Assembly: GCF_003851685.1 (NCBI RefSeq)
Contig: NZ_CP027727.1
Span: 682,001 to 746,000, forward strand
Reading direction: 5' to 3'
Length of the DNA stretch: 64,000 nt
Source of the DNA: Pseudomonas sp. R5-89-07
GTDB lineage: Bacteria > Pseudomonadota > Gammaproteobacteria > Pseudomonadales > Pseudomonadaceae
Position numbers and translations under genes: made by a program. A model generated the notes under the pieces. It saw only the letters and a program-made list of their open reading frames with translations, was not told the DNA's origin and ran no database searches. This document shows, in pieces, positions 1 to 10,641 of this stretch (position 1 is the stretch's first letter; each line of letters begins with the position of its first letter).

Positions 1-497
1 ATCGGTTCGTACTGGAACGAGATGTCCTTGAAGCCGATCTTGCGGGCCACGTCGACCAGGGTGTTTTCCGCTTCCTGGTCGGCCAGCGGGTCGTCATCGA
101 CAAAAAACACCGGGCGCCCCAGCACCACTTCTTCGAACTCGCGGCCAGCGGTGGCCTCGGCGCGGCTCTTGAGCTGGCCGATAAACAGCGCCAGCAGGTC
201 GGTGAACGGCATTGCGGTGCCGAGCACGCTGGTGTCGTGCTTGATCAGCTTGGAGCCCAGCAGGCTCTTGAGCGAGCGCATCAAGCGGCCTTCGTAGTTT
301 TCCAGGTATTCGTGCAGCGCCAGGCGACCGTACACCGGGCGGCGCTCCTCGAAGTTGAAGAAAACCACCGACGGCAGGGTGATCTTGTCGTCCTCCAGCG
401 CAATAAGCGTCTCCTCGCCGGGGCGGATCCAGCCGACGGTGGAGTTGGACGTGCCGAAGTCGATGCCGCAGGCACGGGCTGGGGATGAGTTTTTCAT
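1..497 (-). CDS. Hsp70-family (YegD-like) putative chaperone, N-terminal part
   Basis: The reading frame begins at the ATG at 497 and runs off the left edge of the window, so only about the first 165 residues are visible. They start with an actin/Hsp70 nucleotide-binding fold: the phosphate-1 loop is read as [14 protein letters not shown] near residues 10-23, close to the Hsp70 IDLGTT motif. YegD-type proteins are single-domain Hsp70 relatives with ATPase folds and unclear clients. The gene is divergent from the DnaJ-like cbpA at 734, which fits a chaperone and co-chaperone neighbourhood. The C-terminal half, including any substrate domain, cannot be judged. Confidence 0.85.
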   Translation of the reverse strand, partial: MKNSSPARACGIDFGTSNSTVGWIRPGEETLIALEDDKITLPSVVFFNFEERRPVYGRLALHEYLENYEGRLMRSLKSLLGSKLIKHDTSVLGTAMPFTDLLALFIGQLKSRAEATAGREFEEVVLGRPVFFVDDDPLADQEAENTLVDVARKIGFKDISFQYEP

Positions 498-582
498 GTC
501 TATCGGGTTCCGGTCGAAAAACGGCCGCGCAGTGTATGCCAGTCGACGCCGGATGCGTAGGCCGACCATCTGTTAAATCGTG

Positions 583-610
583 CTTGAAAGTGTGGGATTT
601 GCCCCCACAT
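583..610 (+). promoter_or_regulatory. Sigma-32 (heat-shock) type promoter before cbpA
   Basis: CTTGAAA at 583-589 and CCCCACAT at 603-610 are separated by 13 bases. This fits the RpoH consensus CTTGAAA-N11-16-CCCCAT closely. Transcription would start near 617 and leave a leader of roughly 115 bases before the cbpA ATG at 734. Heat-shock control fits a J-domain protein. The call rests on sequence match alone. Confidence 0.7.
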
Positions 611-733
611 CTGGTGCATACGGCAAGTGCCGATAACACTTTGACGCACCCCAGGGCGCAAGACTCAACACGTGCAAAGCAGCGCACCTTGTGTCCGGGC
701 TGTGCGATCTCGATTAAGGATGGTGAACCGCCG

Positions 734-1672
734 ATGGATTTCAAAGATTACTACAAGATTCTGGGTGTCGAGCCGAGCGCCGATGACAAGGAAATCAAAG
801 CCGCCTATCGCAAGCTCGCGCGCAAATATCACCCCGACGTGAGCAAGGAAAAGGACGCCGAAGCCAAGTTCAAGGACGCGTCCGAAGCCTATGAAGCGCT
901 CAAGAGCGCCGACAAGCGCGCCGAGTATGACGAGCTGCGCAAATATGGCCAGCATGGCCAGCCGTTCCAGGGGCCACCTGGCTGGCAGAGCCGTGGCGGC
1001 TTTGGCGGTGGTGCGGGCACTGAGGATTTCTCGGACTTCTTCAGCTCCATCTTCGGCTCGCGCAGCGACGGGTTTGGCGGTGGCCAGCGTCGCCCCGCCG
1101 GGCGCAAGGGCCAGGATGTGGAGATGCAGTTGTCGGTGTCCCTTGAGGAGACGCTGTCCACGGAGTCCAAGCAGATCAGCTTCCAAGTGCCGCAATACGA
1201 CGCCTCGGGCCGGCATGTCAGCAATACCGTCAAGAGCCTGAACGTGAAGATTCCGGCCGGTGTGGCCGACGGTGAACGCATCCGCCTCAAGGGCCAGGGC
1301 GCGCCAGGTATTGGCGGAGGCGCCAATGGTGATCTGTACCTGATCATCAAGTTTGCGCCGCACTCGAAATTTGAAGTCGATGGCGAAAACCTGGTGATCA
1401 ACCTGCCGCTGGCGCCGTGGGAATTGGCGCTGGGCGCGGAAGTCACGGTGCCTACGTTGACCGGCAAGATCAACCTCAAGGTACCGGCCGGCAGCCAGAA
1501 CGGCCAGCGCATGCGCGCCAAGGGCCACGGTTTGCTGAACAAGGCTGGTCAGCGGGGCTTCTTGTTCGTTCAGCTCAAGGCGGTGATGCCGCCGGCAGGC
1601 AACGACGACGTGAAAGTGTTGTGGCAGGAGCTGGCCAAGAAAGCCAACTTCAATCCGCGCGAGAACTTCTAA
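734..1672 (+). CDS. cbpA: Curved DNA-binding protein CbpA, DnaJ-like co-chaperone
   Basis: 312 residues. Residues 1-70 are a J domain with the catalytic HPD tripeptide (in [11 protein letters not shown]) that stimulates the DnaK ATPase. A Gly/Phe-rich linker follows (about 75-120), then a DnaJ C-terminal substrate-binding region without the four-Cys zinc fingers, so this is a type II J protein, as CbpA is. An open frame extends upstream to 485, but the family begins at [11 protein letters not shown] and the heat-shock promoter lies inside that extension, so the ATG at 734 is chosen. CbpA works with DnaK and also binds curved DNA in the nucleoid. No cbpM modulator gene follows; a REP doublet and the convergent ureC come next. 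Confidence 0.93.
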   Translation: MDFKDYYKILGVEPSADDKEIKAAYRKLARKYHPDVSKEKDAEAKFKDASEAYEALKSADKRAEYDELRKYGQHGQPFQGPPGWQSRGGFGGGAGTEDFSDFFSSIFGSRSDGFGGGQRRPAGRKGQDVEMQLSVSLEETLSTESKQISFQVPQYDASGRHVSNTVKSLNVKIPAGVADGERIRLKGQGAPGIGGGANGDLYLIIKFAPHSKFEVDGENLVINLPLAPWELALGAEVTVPTLTGKINLKVPAGSQNGQRMRAKGHGLLNKAGQRGFLFVQLKAVMPPAGNDDVKVLWQELAKKANFNPRENF

Positions 1673-1680
1673 GCTGACTC

Positions 1681-1784
1681 ACTGTAGGAGCGAGCTTGCT
1701 CGCGAAGCACTCAAGGACGCCGCGTTTATTCAGTTTGTACGCGTTATCGTTGACGTTCTTCGCGAGCAAGCTCGCTCCTACAGT
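1681..1784. repeat. REP doublet, GTAGGAGCGAGCTTGC class
   Basis: Two inverted copies, 1681-1707 (ACTGTAGGAGCGAGCTTGCT...) and 1758-1784, flank about 50 bases. It sits between the convergent cbpA and ureC stops and could form a large hairpin acting as a bidirectional RNA end. The central spacer resembles those of the elements at 6996 and 30811. Confidence 0.9.
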
Positions 1785-1794
1785 GAGGCGGGTG

Positions 1795-3495
1795 TCAGAA
1801 CAGGAAGTATCGCTGTGCCATCGGCAGCACGTCGGCCGGCTCGCACCATAGCAACACGCCGTCAGCCTTGACCTGATACGTCTGCGGATCCACCTCGATA
1901 TCGGGCAGGTAGTCGTTGTGGATCAGATCGGTTTTCTGCACTTCACGGCAGCCCTTGACCACCGCAATCTGCTTTTTCAAACCCAGCGCTTCAGGCAGGC
2001 CGGCGTCCTGTGCCGCCTGGCTGATAAAGGTCAGGCTGGTGGCATGCAGCGAGCTGCCGAAGCTGGCGAACATCGGTCGGTAGTGCACCGGCTGCGGTGT
2101 CGGGATCGAGGCGTTGGCGTCCCCCATCAGGCTGGAAGCGATCGCGCCGCCCTTGAGGATCAGCGTCGGCTTGATCCCGAAGAACGCCGGGCGCCACAGC
2201 ACCAGGTCTGCCCATTTGCCGACTTCGATGGAGCCGACGATATGGCTGATGCCATGGGTGATCGCCGGGTTGATGGTGTACTTGGCGATGTAGCGCTTGG
2301 CGCGGAAGTTATCGTTGCCCACGCCATCACCCGGCAGCGGGCCGCGCTGCTTTTTCATCTTGTCGGCGGTCTGCCAGGTGCGCGTGATCACTTCGCCGAC
2401 GCGGCCCATGGCCTGGCTGTCGGAGCTGATCATCGAGAACGCGCCGAGGTCGTGGAGGATGTCTTCGGCGGCGATGGTTTCGCGGCGGATGCGGCTTTCG
2501 GCGAAGGCCACGTCTTCGGCAATGCTCGGGTCCAGGTGATGGCAGACCATCAGCATGTCCAGGTGTTCGTCGATGGTGTTGCGGGTGAACGGCCGTGTCG
2601 GGTTGGTGGAGCTGGGCAGCACGTTAGCGAAACCGCAAGCCTTGATGATGTCCGGTGCGTGGCCGCCACCGGCGCCTTCGGTGTGGTAGGTGTGAATGGT
2701 GCGCCCCTTGAGCGCGGCGAGGGTGGTTTCGACGAAGCCGGATTCGTTGAGGGTGTCGCTGTGGATCGCCACCTGCACGTCGTATTCGTCGGCGACGCTC
2801 AGGCAGTTATCGATGCTGGCGGGCGTGGTGCCCCAGTCTTCGTGCAGCTTCAGGCCAATGGCGCCGGCCTTGACCTGCTCCACCAGCGGCTGCGGCAAGC
2901 TGGCGTTGCCCTTGCCGGTAAAGCCAATGTTCATCGGGAACGAATCGCTGGCCTGCAGCATGCGCGCCAGGTGCCAGGGCCCCGAGGTGCAGGTGGTGGC
3001 GTTGGTGCCAGTGGCCGGACCGGTGCCGCCGCCGATCATGGTGGTGACGCCGCTGGTCAGTGCCTCTTCGATCTGCTGCGGGCAGATGAAATGCACATGG
3101 GAGTCGATGCCGCCGGCGGTGAGGATCATGCCTTCACCGGCGATCACTTCGGTGCTGGCGCCGATGGCCATGGTCACGCCGGGCTGGATGTCGGGGTTGC
3201 CGGCTTTGCCGATGGCGTGGATGCGGCCGTTCTTCAAGCCCACATCGGCCTTGACGATGCCCCAGTGGTCGATGATCAGCGCGTTGGTGATCAGGGTGTC
3301 GACCACTTCATCGGCGAGCAACTGGCTCTGGCCCTGGCCGTCACGGATCACCTTGCCGCCACCGAATTTGACTTCTTCGCCATAGACGGTGAAGTCCTGC
3401 TCCACTTCGACGAACAGCTCGGTGTCAGCCAGGCGCACCTTGTCGCCAACGGTGGGGCCGTACATGTCGGCGTAGGCTTGGCGGGTGATTTTCAT
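1795..3495 (-). CDS. ureC: Urease subunit alpha
   Basis: 566 residues, full family length. Catalytic subunit of urease, hydrolysing urea to ammonia and carbamate in the cytoplasm. The bi-nickel site is intact: His133 and His135 in [10 protein letters not shown], the lysine that is carbamylated (about 216) and His218 in GLKLHEDWG, further ligands in IHSDTLNES and [12 protein letters not shown], the mobile-flap VCHHLDPS, and the Asp ligand in [12 protein letters not shown]. It is the last gene of the minus-strand urt-ure block, 101 bases after ureB with a compact REP hairpin between. The accessory genes ureE, ureF and ureG needed for nickel insertion are not in the window. Confidence 0.98.
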   Translation of the reverse strand: MKITRQAYADMYGPTVGDKVRLADTELFVEVEQDFTVYGEEVKFGGGKVIRDGQGQSQLLADEVVDTLITNALIIDHWGIVKADVGLKNGRIHAIGKAGNPDIQPGVTMAIGASTEVIAGEGMILTAGGIDSHVHFICPQQIEEALTSGVTTMIGGGTGPATGTNATTCTSGPWHLARMLQASDSFPMNIGFTGKGNASLPQPLVEQVKAGAIGLKLHEDWGTTPASIDNCLSVADEYDVQVAIHSDTLNESGFVETTLAALKGRTIHTYHTEGAGGGHAPDIIKACGFANVLPSSTNPTRPFTRNTIDEHLDMLMVCHHLDPSIAEDVAFAESRIRRETIAAEDILHDLGAFSMISSDSQAMGRVGEVITRTWQTADKMKKQRGPLPGDGVGNDNFRAKRYIAKYTINPAITHGISHIVGSIEVGKWADLVLWRPAFFGIKPTLILKGGAIASSLMGDANASIPTPQPVHYRPMFASFGSSLHATSLTFISQAAQDAGLPEALGLKKQIAVVKGCREVQKTDLIHNDYLPDIEVDPQTYQVKADGVLLWCEPADVLPMAQRYFLF

Positions 3496-3537
3496 GTGTG
3501 GTTGCCCTGATAGAAATGTGTTGAATGTGAGATCGCG

Positions 3538-3590
3538 ATCGGGGGCAAGCCCCTCCCACCTTTAAATGTGGGAGGGGGCTTGCCCCCGAT
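3538..3590. repeat. Compact REP doublet between ureB and ureC
   Basis: Two inverted GGGGGCTTGCCCCC-class copies are separated only by a few bases (TTTAAAT), giving a nearly perfect 53-base palindrome. On the ure transcript it would form a very stable hairpin in the 101-base ureB-ureC gap. Confidence 0.9.
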
Positions 3591-3596
3591 GAGGCC

Positions 3597-4950
<1,354 letters not shown>

Positions 4951-4959
4951 GGCCGTGCC

Positions 4960-5262
4960 TCAAGCGATGGGTTGGTGGACGGTGACCAGCTTGGTGCCGT
5001 CCGGGAAGGTGGCTTCCACCTGGATATCCGGGATCATTTCCGGGATGCCTTCCATTACTTGTTCACGGTTGAGCAGGGTGGTGCCGTAGTGCATCAGGTC
5101 AGCCACGGTGCGGCCATCGCGGGCGCCTTCCATCAGTGCGGCGGAAATATAGGCGATGGTTTCCGGGTAGTTGAGCTTCACACCCCGCGCCAGGCGGCGT
5201 TCAGCCACCAGGCCTGCGGTGAAGATCAGCAGTTTGTCTTTTTCCCGTGGGGTCAGGTCCAT
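4960..5262 (-). CDS. ureA: Urease subunit gamma
   Basis: 100 residues, exact family length. Starts [20 protein letters not shown] and ends with the typical [15 protein letters not shown]. It is a structural subunit of the urease trimer, and follows ureD after a 143-base gap that is occupied by a REP doublet. Confidence 0.98.
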   Translation of the reverse strand: MDLTPREKDKLLIFTAGLVAERRLARGVKLNYPETIAYISAALMEGARDGRTVADLMHYGTTLLNREQVMEGIPEMIPDIQVEATFPDGTKLVTVHQPIA

Positions 5263-5300
5263 GGTTCAGTCCGTCGTGAAATACATTCATAAATACAATG

Positions 5301-5408
5301 AAGATCAAATGTGGGAGGGGGCTTGCCCCCGATAGCGGGGGGTCAGTAGCAGGTGCATTGCCTGACACTCAGCCATCGGGGGCAAGCCCCCTCCCACATT
5401 GATCTTCA
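5301..5408. repeat. REP doublet between ureD and ureA
   Basis: Inverted GTGGGAGGGGGCTTGCCCCC copies, with the inverted symmetry extended outward through GAAGATCA(A)ATGTGGG on both sides. The outer end includes the ureD stop codon (5406-5408), so the element abuts and overlaps coding sequence. Confidence 0.9.
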
Positions 5409-6245
5409 TGTGCTCCAGATTCGTGGTGCGACTGCTTCGCGGCCAAGCAGCGCCGGGCGTAACAGCCGCCATAAATCAATCAACCAACCCCGCGCCTGCA
5501 GCGCTTCACTGGCCAGGCAGCGTGCAACCAGCAAACCGGGCAGTTGGGTCAGGTCACCGCGCACCGCGTGGGGCAGTGAGCGACAGCGTTCCAGCAGTTG
5601 AGCGTCGATTTCTCCGGTCACCAGCAAGGTGGCAAACACCGGCTGCCCATCCAGCCCGATAGGCGAATCCAGCAGCCCATCGTCGCCCACAATGCGCTGG
5701 CGCTCGTGCCAGAGCAACTGGCCGTCGCGACGGATATCCAGCTGTGATTGAAAGTGGCCGAGGTTGAAGCGTTCGCCACTGGCCGGACGCCCGAGGGCGA
5801 CCACGTCCCAGTAGAACAACCGCGCGTCGCCGTGCAGTTCGATGCGGGTGGTCAGTTCGGCCTGGGCGGCGCTGAACACAATGGTTTCCTGGGGCAGCCA
5901 TTCCAGCGTCGCACCGGCTTGCACGGTCAGCTCAAGCTGCTGGAAGGCAGGGCCGCTGGCGCGGTACCACTTGGCCGCGCCGGGGCTGGTCAATTGGGCC
6001 CAGGCGCCTTCGGCCAGGTGCGCGCTGATATCGAGGCGATCGCCGCCGGCAATGCCGCCGGGCGGGTGCACGATGATGTGCTGGCACACCTCGGGGCCTT
6101 CGGCGTACAGGTGTTTTTGCACCCGCAGCGGGCCCAGGTGGCGGCGCAGTACCGGGCGTGTGGTGTCGCCGAAACGCGCGTAGCCGAGTTCCAGCGCGGC
6201 GTGCCAGCTGGGGGTGAACAGGGCAGGGGTAACGGGCAGGTTCAT
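5406..6245 (-). CDS. ureD: Urease accessory protein UreD
   Basis: 279 residues, normal length. Recognisable UreD signatures are [29 protein letters not shown] and WLPQETIVF. UreD binds apo-urease and recruits UreF and UreG for nickel delivery. It begins 30 bases after urtE, linking the transporter and enzyme genes. The last residues are encoded inside the outer arm of the REP doublet. Confidence 0.95.
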   Translation of the reverse strand: MNLPVTPALFTPSWHAALELGYARFGDTTRPVLRRHLGPLRVQKHLYAEGPEVCQHIIVHPPGGIAGGDRLDISAHLAEGAWAQLTSPGAAKWYRASGPAFQQLELTVQAGATLEWLPQETIVFSAAQAELTTRIELHGDARLFYWDVVALGRPASGERFNLGHFQSQLDIRRDGQLLWHERQRIVGDDGLLDSPIGLDGQPVFATLLVTGEIDAQLLERCRSLPHAVRGDLTQLPGLLVARCLASEALQARGWLIDLWRLLRPALLGREAVAPRIWST

Positions 6246-6275
6246 GGTGTTTGCTTATCGTTAGGACGCTACAGA

Positions 6276-6974
6276 TTAGATGGTTACCAGGCCGCGCACA
6301 CCCTCGCTTTCCATATTTTCACCACGGCCCTGCTGCACGATTTCGCCCCGGGACATCACCAGGTACTGGTCGGCCAATTCAGCGGCGAAGTCGTAGAACT
6401 GCTCCACCAGCAGGATTGCCATATCGCCGCGTGCCGCAAGTTTCTTGATCACCGCGCCGATCTCCTTGATCACCGACGGCTGGATGCCTTCGGTGGGCTC
6501 ATCGAGAATCAACAGTCGCGGGCGGCTGGCCAGGGCGCGGCCGATGGCCAGCTGTTGCTGCTGGCCGCCGGACAAATCGCCGCCGCGCCGGTGTTTCATC
6601 TGCAGCAACACCGGGAACAGTTCGTAGATAAAGGCGGGCACTTCCTTGGCTTGCGAGCCTGGGAAGCGCGAAAGGCCCATCAGCAGGTTTTCTTCCACCG
6701 TCAGCCGCGCGAAAATTTCCCGGCCCTGGGGCACGTAGGCAATGCCTGCATGCACGCGCTGGTGCGGCTTGAAGCCGGTGATCGGCTTGCCCTCCCAATT
6801 CACCGCGCCTTCCTTGGCCGGCAGCAGGCCCATCAGGCACTTGAGCAGGGTGGTCTTGCCCACGCCGTTACGCCCGAGCAGGCAGGTGACTTCGCCGATC
6901 TTCACGTCAAACGACAGCCCGCGCAGGATGTGGCTACCGCCGTAATATTGGTGCAGCTTGTCGACTTGCAGCAT
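6276..6974 (-). CDS. urtE: Urea ABC transporter ATP-binding protein UrtE
   Basis: 232 residues. Walker A is GRNGVGKTT, the ABC signature is LSGGQQQQLAIGRAL and Walker B is LLILDEPTEGI. A longer frame reaches 7043, but it would translate part of a REP arm. The ATG at 6974 has a strong GAGGAGG ribosome-binding site and gives the family N-terminus MLQVDKLHQYYGGSH. It pairs with UrtD to energise the UrtBC channel for urea import. Confidence 0.95.
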   Translation of the reverse strand: MLQVDKLHQYYGGSHILRGLSFDVKIGEVTCLLGRNGVGKTTLLKCLMGLLPAKEGAVNWEGKPITGFKPHQRVHAGIAYVPQGREIFARLTVEENLLMGLSRFPGSQAKEVPAFIYELFPVLLQMKHRRGGDLSGGQQQQLAIGRALASRPRLLILDEPTEGIQPSVIKEIGAVIKKLAARGDMAILLVEQFYDFAAELADQYLVMSRGEIVQQGRGENMESEGVRGLVTI

Positions 6975-6995
6975 TCTCAAAACCTCCTCAATCCC

Positions 6996-7097
6996 CTGTA
7001 GGAGCGAGCTTGCTCGCGAAAAACCTGAGGGCGCCGCGTGCATTCAGAATGCCCGCGTTATCGTTGACGATCTTCGCGAGCAAGCTCGCTCCTACAG
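6996..7097. repeat. REP doublet (GTAGGAGCGAGCTTGC class) between urtD and urtE
   Basis: Inverted copies of CTGTAGGAGCGAGCTTGCTC flank a spacer very similar to the one at 1681-1784 (shared CGCGTTATCGTTGACG). It fills the 133-base gap within the urt operon. Confidence 0.9.
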
Positions 7098-7107
7098 GAA
7101 AACCACC

Positions 7108-7929
7108 TTAGCGACCGAGGTACACCTCGATCACTCGCTCATTTTCCTGCACCTGTTCCAGCGACCCCTCGGCCAGCACGCTGCCCTGATGCAACACGGT
7201 GACATGGTCGGCAATCGAGCCGACAAAGCCCATGTCATGCTCCACCACCATCAGCGAATGCTTGCCCGCCAGGCCCTTGAACAGTTCGGCGGTGAATTCG
7301 GTTTCGGCGTCAGTCATGCCGGCCACCGGTTCGTCCAGCAGCAACAGTTGTGGGTCTTGCATCAACAGCATGCCGATCTCCAGAAACTGCTTCTGGCCGT
7401 GGGACAGTAACCCGGCCGGGCGCTGTACCGAGGCGGTGAGGCGGATGGTGTCGAGCACCTCGTCGATGCGGTCTTTCTGCTCACCGCTCAAGCGCGCACG
7501 CAGGCTGGCCCATACGGACTTGTCGGTGTTCTGCGCCAGCTCAAGGTTTTCGAACACGCTGAGGGCTTCGAACACCGTGGGTTTCTGGAACTTGCGGCCA
7601 ATGCCGGCCTGGGCGATCTGCACTTCGCTCATGCCGGTCAAGTCCAGCGTCTCGCCGAACCAGGCCTTGCCATGGCTGGGCCGGGTCTTGCCGGTGATCA
7701 CGTCCATCAAGGTGGTCTTGCCCGCGCCATTGGGGCCGATGATGCAGCGCAGTTCGCCGACGCCGATGTAGAGGTTGAGGTCGTTCAGCGCCTTGAAACC
7801 ATCGAAGCTGACGCTGATGTCTTCCAGGGTCAGGAGGGTGCCGTGGCGGGTGTTCAGGCCTTTGCCCGCGGCCTGGCCGATACCGATGGCCTCGCGGCCG
7901 CTGCCCGCGTCGAAAATAGGTTCAAGCAT
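7108..7929 (-). CDS. urtD: Urea ABC transporter ATP-binding protein UrtD
   Basis: 273 residues from the ATG at 7929. Walker A is GPNGAGKTT, the signature is LSHGQKQFLEIG and Walker B is LLLLDEPVAGM. This is the branched-chain-amino-acid/urea (HAAT) type ATPase, with a long N-terminal extension before LLTLEDISVSF. An in-frame ATG four codons earlier (7941) overlaps the urtC stop in an ATGA. I prefer 7929 because a GAGGAA ribosome-binding site sits about 7 bases upstream, but 7941 is possible. Confidence 0.93.
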   Translation of the reverse strand: MLEPIFDAGSGREAIGIGQAAGKGLNTRHGTLLTLEDISVSFDGFKALNDLNLYIGVGELRCIIGPNGAGKTTLMDVITGKTRPSHGKAWFGETLDLTGMSEVQIAQAGIGRKFQKPTVFEALSVFENLELAQNTDKSVWASLRARLSGEQKDRIDEVLDTIRLTASVQRPAGLLSHGQKQFLEIGMLLMQDPQLLLLDEPVAGMTDAETEFTAELFKGLAGKHSLMVVEHDMGFVGSIADHVTVLHQGSVLAEGSLEQVQENERVIEVYLGR

Positions 7930-7937
7930 GACGTTCC

Positions 7938-9005
7938 TCATTTCTTCAGCAGGCCGATAACGCCCTTGGGCAGGTACAGGGTGACGATGATGAACAACGC
8001 CCCGAGGAAGAACAGCCAGTATTCCGGGAAAGCCACGGTGAACCAGCTCTTCATCCCATTGACCACGCCGGCGCCGAGCAACGGGCCGATCAAGCTGCCA
8101 CGCCCGCCCAGGGCCACCCAGACGGCGGCTTCGATGGAGTTGGTCGGGGACATTTCACTGGGGTTGATGATGCCCACCTGCGGCACATACAACGCCCCCG
8201 CCAAGCCGCACAGCACCGCGCTCAATACCCACACGAACAGCTTGAAGCCACGCGGGTCGTAGCCGCAGAACATCAGGCGGTTTTCCGCGTCCCGCAGGGC
8301 GGTGAGCACCCGCCCGAATTTGCTGCGGGCCAGGCGCCAGCCGATGTACAGGCTCGCCACCAGCAGCAGCACCGTGGCCACGAACAGCACCGCCCGGGTG
8401 CCTGGTTCGGTGATGCCAAAGCCCAGGATGCTGCGAAAGTTGGTAAAGCCGTTGTTGCCGCCAAACCCGGTCTCGTTGCGAAAGAACAGCAGCATGCCGG
8501 CGAAGGTCAGGGCCTGGGTCATGATCGAGAAATACACGCCCTTGATCCGCGAGCGGAAGGCGAAGAAACCGAACACCAGGGCCAGTAGCCCCGGCGCCAG
8601 CACCACCAGGCACAGCGCCCACCAGAAGTGTTGGGTGCCCGCCCAGTACCAGGGCAATTCGGTCCACGACAAGAACGTCATGAACGCCGGCAACGCATCG
8701 CCGGAGGCCTGGCGCATCAGGTACATGCCCATCGCATAACCGCCCAGGGCAAAGAACAGCCCATGGCCCAGGGACAGCATCCCGGCGTAGCCCCACACCA
8801 GGTCGAGCGCCAGGGCGACGATGGCGTAGCAGAGGATCTTGCCGACCAGCGTCAAGGTATAGGCCGAGATGTGAAACACATTTTCCGCCGGCAACAGCGA
8901 CAGCAACGGCAGCGCCAGCAGCACCGCGAGCAGGAGCGCGCCGATGGCAATCGTCACCTTGGGGCCGGCTTTCTGCGTGGCCGTAAGCATCAGTGGCTGG
9001 TTCAT
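7938..9005 (-). CDS. urtC: Urea ABC transporter permease UrtC
   Basis: 355 residues, LivM-type permease with about ten hydrophobic segments. Conserved stretches include VWGYAGMLSLGHGLFFALGG and the C-terminal WVALGGRGSLIGPLLGA loop that contacts the ATPases. The start overlaps the urtB stop by one base (TGATG). Confidence 0.95.
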   Translation of the reverse strand: MNQPLMLTATQKAGPKVTIAIGALLLAVLLALPLLSLLPAENVFHISAYTLTLVGKILCYAIVALALDLVWGYAGMLSLGHGLFFALGGYAMGMYLMRQASGDALPAFMTFLSWTELPWYWAGTQHFWWALCLVVLAPGLLALVFGFFAFRSRIKGVYFSIMTQALTFAGMLLFFRNETGFGGNNGFTNFRSILGFGITEPGTRAVLFVATVLLLVASLYIGWRLARSKFGRVLTALRDAENRLMFCGYDPRGFKLFVWVLSAVLCGLAGALYVPQVGIINPSEMSPTNSIEAAVWVALGGRGSLIGPLLGAGVVNGMKSWFTVAFPEYWLFFLGALFIIVTLYLPKGVIGLLKK

Positions 9006-10507
9006 CAGTCGATCACCCGTCCTTTCAGTGCGAAGAGTCCCTGCGGGCGTTTCTGGATAAACAGAATGATCAGCGCGAGGATCAGGATCTTGCCGAGCAC
9101 GGCGCCGATCTGCGGTTCGAGAATCTTGTTGGCGATGCCCAGGCCGAAGGCCGCTGTGACGCTGCCGGCAAGCTGGCCTACACCGCCCAGCACCACCACC
9201 AGGAACGAGTCGATGATGTAGCTCTGGCCCAGGTCCGGGCCGACATTGCCGATCTGGCTCAGGGCGACGCCGCCCAGCCCCGCGATGCCGGAGCCCAGGC
9301 CAAAGGCGAGCATGTCCACTCGCCCGGTGGGCACACCGCAGCAGGCGGCCATGTTGCGGTTCTGGGTGACGGCGCGCACGTTCAGGCCCAGGCGCGTCTT
9401 GTTCAGCAGCAGCCAGGTCAGCACCACCACGAACAGCGCAAAGGCGATGATCACGATGCGGTTGTACGGCAGCACCAGGTTAGGCAATACCTGAATGCCC
9501 CCCGAGAGCCAGGCAGGGTTGGACACTTCGACGTTCTGTGCACCAAACACCAACCGCACCAGTTGGATCAGCATCAGGCTGATGCCCCAAGTGGCGAGCA
9601 GGGTTTCCAGCGGGCGGCCATACAGGTGACGAATCACCGTACGCTCCAGCGCCATGCCGATGGCAGCCGTCACAAAGAACGCCACCGGCAGCGCGATCAA
9701 TGGATAGAATTCAATCGCTTGAGGTACGTAGCGCTGCATCAGCATTTGCACCACATAGGTGGAATAAGCGCCGAGCATCAGCATCTCGCCGTGGGCCATA
9801 TTGATCACGCCCAGCAGGCCGAAGGTGATCGCCAGGCCCAACGCCGCGAGCAACAGGATCGAACCCAGCGACATGCCGCTGAAGGCCTGGCCGAGGATCT
9901 CACCGACCATCAATTTACGTTTGACCTGGGCCAGGCTGGTCTCGGCGGCGGTGTGCACGGTGGTATCGGTTTCGACGCCGGGCGCGAGCAAGGTTTCCAG
10001 GCGCGTGCGGGCCAGCGGGTCACCGGTGTTGCCAAGCAGGCGCACGGCGGCGAGGCGCACCACCGGGTCGGTATCCACCAGTTGCAGGTTGGCCAGGGCC
10101 AGGCTGAGGGCGCTGTGCACATCCTCATCGGTCTCGGCGGCGACCTGCTGGTCGAGGAATTTCAGCTGGGCTGGCACTGCCGTTTTTTGCAGGGTGCGCG
10201 CGGCATCAAGGCGCACCTTGGGGTCAGCCGCGAGCAATTGCTGGCTGGCCTGCACATTGTCGATCAGGCCACGCAGGCGGTTGTTCAGGCGCAGGGTCTT
10301 GGTTTCCCCGTTGAGCGTGAGCTGGCCTTGTTGCAGCGCGTCCACCAGTTCGATACGCGCAGGATCTGGCCGGGCGGCCCAGTCCTGGAGGAGCTTGGCT
10401 TGCTGCGCCGGGTTGGCGTTGATGAAGTCTTCGGCATCGCTGGCGTGTGCGCCCAAGGGCAGCAATAGCAGGGCTGTAAGGATGAAACGGTGCAGGGCAG
10501 TGGGCAT
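9005..10507 (-). CDS. urtB: Urea ABC transporter permease UrtB
   Basis: 500 residues. A signal sequence (about 1-22) is followed by a ~170-residue N-terminal region of helical, HEAT-like repeats (AVRLLGNTGDPLARTRLE), and then a LivH-type permease that starts near LGLAITFGLLGVINMAHGEM. The long N-terminal extension is usual for proteobacterial UrtB and distinguishes it from amino-acid LivH. It lies 134 bases after urtA with a REP doublet between. Confidence 0.95.
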   Translation of the reverse strand: MPTALHRFILTALLLLPLGAHASDAEDFINANPAQQAKLLQDWAARPDPARIELVDALQQGQLTLNGETKTLRLNNRLRGLIDNVQASQQLLAADPKVRLDAARTLQKTAVPAQLKFLDQQVAAETDEDVHSALSLALANLQLVDTDPVVRLAAVRLLGNTGDPLARTRLETLLAPGVETDTTVHTAAETSLAQVKRKLMVGEILGQAFSGMSLGSILLLAALGLAITFGLLGVINMAHGEMLMLGAYSTYVVQMLMQRYVPQAIEFYPLIALPVAFFVTAAIGMALERTVIRHLYGRPLETLLATWGISLMLIQLVRLVFGAQNVEVSNPAWLSGGIQVLPNLVLPYNRIVIIAFALFVVVLTWLLLNKTRLGLNVRAVTQNRNMAACCGVPTGRVDMLAFGLGSGIAGLGGVALSQIGNVGPDLGQSYIIDSFLVVVLGGVGQLAGSVTAAFGLGIANKILEPQIGAVLGKILILALIILFIQKRPQGLFALKGRVID

Positions 10508-10532
10508 ACAAATTGTCCTGATCGTACGCGGT

Positions 10533-10626
10533 CAATTGTGGGAGGGGGCTTGCCCCCGATTGCGGTGTATCAGTCAGCATGGCAGTGCCTGATACTCAGC
10601 TATGGGGCAAGCCCCCTCCCACATTT
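10533..10626. repeat. REP doublet between urtA and urtB
   Basis: Inverted GTGGGAGGGGGCTTGCCCCC copies; the second copy has lost one C/G (TATGGGGCAAGCCCCC). A hairpin just after the binding-protein gene is a classic arrangement for giving the solute-binding protein more mRNA than the permeases. Confidence 0.9.
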
Positions 10627-10641
10627 GGCCTGTGGTGGGGC

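Noticed and set aside
1918..3510. 530-residue plus-strand frame
   Set aside because: Antisense shadow of ureC with His/Gln/Arg-biased composition.
5301..5408. CRISPR-like repeats
   Set aside because: The recurrent 20-25-base palindromes are scattered singly or in inverted pairs between genes, without regular spacers or cas genes: they are REP doublets.
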